This document shows, piece after piece, positions 62,933 to 64,000 of a stretch of 64,000 bases of DNA. This stretch comes from Negativicutes bacterium (GTDB lineage: Bacteria > Bacillota_C > Negativicutes > Sporomusales_B > JARLHX01), in NCBI GenBank assembly GCA_031292035.1, contig JARLHX010000436.1, positions 1-64,000 of the forward strand, given 5' to 3'. The notes beneath the pieces were generated by a model. That model saw only the letters and a list, made by a program, of their open reading frames with translations, was not told the origin of the DNA and ran no database searches. A program made the translations under genes and the position numbers. Each line of letters begins with the position of its first letter. Within the stretch, counting starts at the first letter, position 1.

Positions 62933-63317
62933 GCAGCGAGCGCTGGTGGCACCAGGGGGGCCGAATTAGTTTTTATTTCATGGACAGGAATCATCATTGT
63001 TCGTTAGACCATTCGCCAAACGGAAAATCTATGAATAGAAAGAATAACTCACCAAACTGATTACCTGTTTTGAAGGCCGGGTTATTTTGTATAATGATTA
63101 TTATCAGAACTAACAATATGTTTTGCAAGTTTGCTGCAAAATAGAGTGGTCGTCAGGCGATAAGATAGCTTATAATGAAACGGCATTATCCGCAGTTCTC
63201 GGAATTATTCATGCCAACCCTAGTTATAAGGGGCTAGCGGATATAGGATAAGCTACCTGGCGAGGGTGTCAAAAAATTGATACCGCGCCGACTTAATGTT
63301 TCTTGGAGGGTAGTATT
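62933..63317. other. intergenic region upstream of the SWIM gene
   Basis: About 385 bp. It holds a TATAAT at 63090-63095 that overlaps an ATAATGATTAT palindrome resembling a Fur box, a second TATAAT at 63171-63176 without a clear -35, and a hairpin (GGTGTCA / TGATACC, about 63267-63286) 30 nt before the start of the next gene. No gene is seen. Confidence 0.45.
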
Positions 63318-64000
63318 TTGTTTACAGATGAGTATATACGTAAACAGGCTGGTGCGCTAGAAATTTATTTTCGCGGGTTTCAATATTATAAAGATGGCAG
63401 AGTTATTCATATCAGTGCTCTAAACAATGTTATTCATGCCGAAGTTGCCGGTTCTGAGCGATATGAAGTTGAAATTGAGCTGGAGCAATCACAAGATAAA
63501 TTAAAAACCATGTTTTGTAATTGTCCGGCATTTCGTAATTATAATGGTGCCTGTAAACATGTTGTTGCGGCTCTCAAAGCAGCCCAGGACAACTGGCTAG
63601 GCCTATTTAAAGCCGAGAAAGGTAACCACGAGCATTCGGATGCCGACGAATTACTGGCTTTTTTTCGCAATAGAGACGAAGCCGCCCATGCCGTTATCGG
63701 AGACAATGCAAAAGTTAGGTTAGTACCGACTTATTCTTTTTTTACATCGAATAATAAACGGATAAGTACGTTAGAATTTTCCATTGGTACCGATAAAATG
63801 TATATTGTCAAAAACATTAAGGAGTTAATTCGGTCTTCCGAGAATGAAGAAGCTATTGTTTACGGTAAAAAATTTGTATTTAGCCCGACTGAGATGGACT
63901 TTGATGCTGACTCACAAGCTTTATTCGACTTAGTGAGAACCGCTTATTTGGAAGAACAGCAAATTTATAGCTGGTCTGCCATCGCCAATTCCTCGAATAT
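63318..64000 (+). CDS. SWIM zinc-finger protein, probably SNF2-type helicase (5' part)
   Basis: Incomplete: the frame runs open to the window end (227 codons and 2 bases). The TTG at 63318 is 7 nt after GGAGGG. About 70 residues in, a SWIM zinc finger is seen as FCNCPAF followed by GACKHVVAAL (CxCx10CxH). In Firmicutes such N-termini usually belong to large SNF2/Rad54-type helicases, with the ATPase domain several hundred residues later; that part is outside the window, so the helicase call is inference. Confidence 0.75.
   Translation, partial: MFTDEYIRKQAGALEIYFRGFQYYKDGRVIHISALNNVIHAEVAGSERYEVEIELEQSQDKLKTMFCNCPAFRNYNGACKHVVAALKAAQDNWLGLFKAEKGNHEHSDADELLAFFRNRDEAAHAVIGDNAKVRLVPTYSFFTSNNKRISTLEFSIGTDKMYIVKNIKELIRSSENEEAIVYGKKFVFSPTEMDFDADSQALFDLVRTAYLEEQQIYSWSAIANSSN

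Overview
The window looks like chromosome of a diderm, spore-forming Firmicute of the Negativicutes, most likely Sporomusaceae (Sporomusa/Pelosinus relatives); this taxonomic call is inference. Evidence: a two-partner-secretion outer-membrane barrel with its exoprotein (so an outer membrane), CotF-type spore-coat proteins and a spore-cortex-type GH18 enzyme, a periplasmic membrane-anchored [NiFe] hydrogenase, cobalt uptake next to siroheme/uroporphyrinogen synthesis, and frequent GTG/TTG starts behind strong AGGAGG sites. No tRNA, CRISPR array, prophage or intact insertion sequence was seen.

Layout. 1-390: 23S-5S spacer, 5S rRNA and terminator. 0.5-5 kb: D-cysteine desulfhydrase and a dicarboxylate/amino-acid symporter (minus), an Asp/Glu racemase-family enzyme and an ApbE flavin transferase lipoprotein. 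5-8.6 kb: a structured leader RNA followed by a cobalt/nickel ECF transporter (CbiM, small N-type subunit, CbiQ, CbiO) and a Nudix hydrolase. 8.6-14.5 kb: small hypothetical, GH18 lipoprotein, thiamine-binding protein, copper-chaperone-like protein, LCP protein, PBP2. 14.6-21.3 kb: tightly overlapping tetrapyrrole operon (siroheme synthase, hemA, hemC, cobA-hemD fusion, hemB, hemL). 21.5-31.5 kb: GGDEF and Crp/Fnr genes, an FtsA-like protein with extra C-terminal domains, a 52-residue Cys-rich protein, cyclodeaminase, Tex, HD-GYP protein, two spore-coat proteins. 31.7-41.4 kb: Fur-family regulator, deoC, a gluzincin, a [NiFe]-hydrogenase operon, phosphohexomutase, and the walJ-htrA-rlmH cluster.

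41.7-60.1 kb is the accessory and most interesting part. First comes a two-partner secretion pair whose TpsB transporter carries nine MORN repeats in front of its POTRA and barrel, with an unusually short TpsA. Then a c-di-GMP-I (GEMM) riboswitch plus terminator leads into a 2,619-residue NRPS (C-A-PCP-C-A-PCP-thioester reductase) that ends in a cyclic-nucleotide-binding-like domain. It is followed by a partner-switching set: a membrane SpoIIE-type phosphatase interrupted by one in-frame TAA, a membrane protein with a decayed phosphatase domain and an RsbW-like kinase domain, and a STAS protein. An Sfp-type phosphopantetheinyl transferase and an amino-acid permease fused to a solute-binding domain complete the region. 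The likely product is a reactive N-acyl dipeptide aldehyde or its cyclised derivative, made under c-di-GMP control; the window also carries a diguanylate cyclase and an HD-GYP protein.

60.5-64 kb: a HelD-like helicase (minus) and the 5' end of a SWIM zinc-finger gene, probably an SNF2-type helicase, cut by the window edge.
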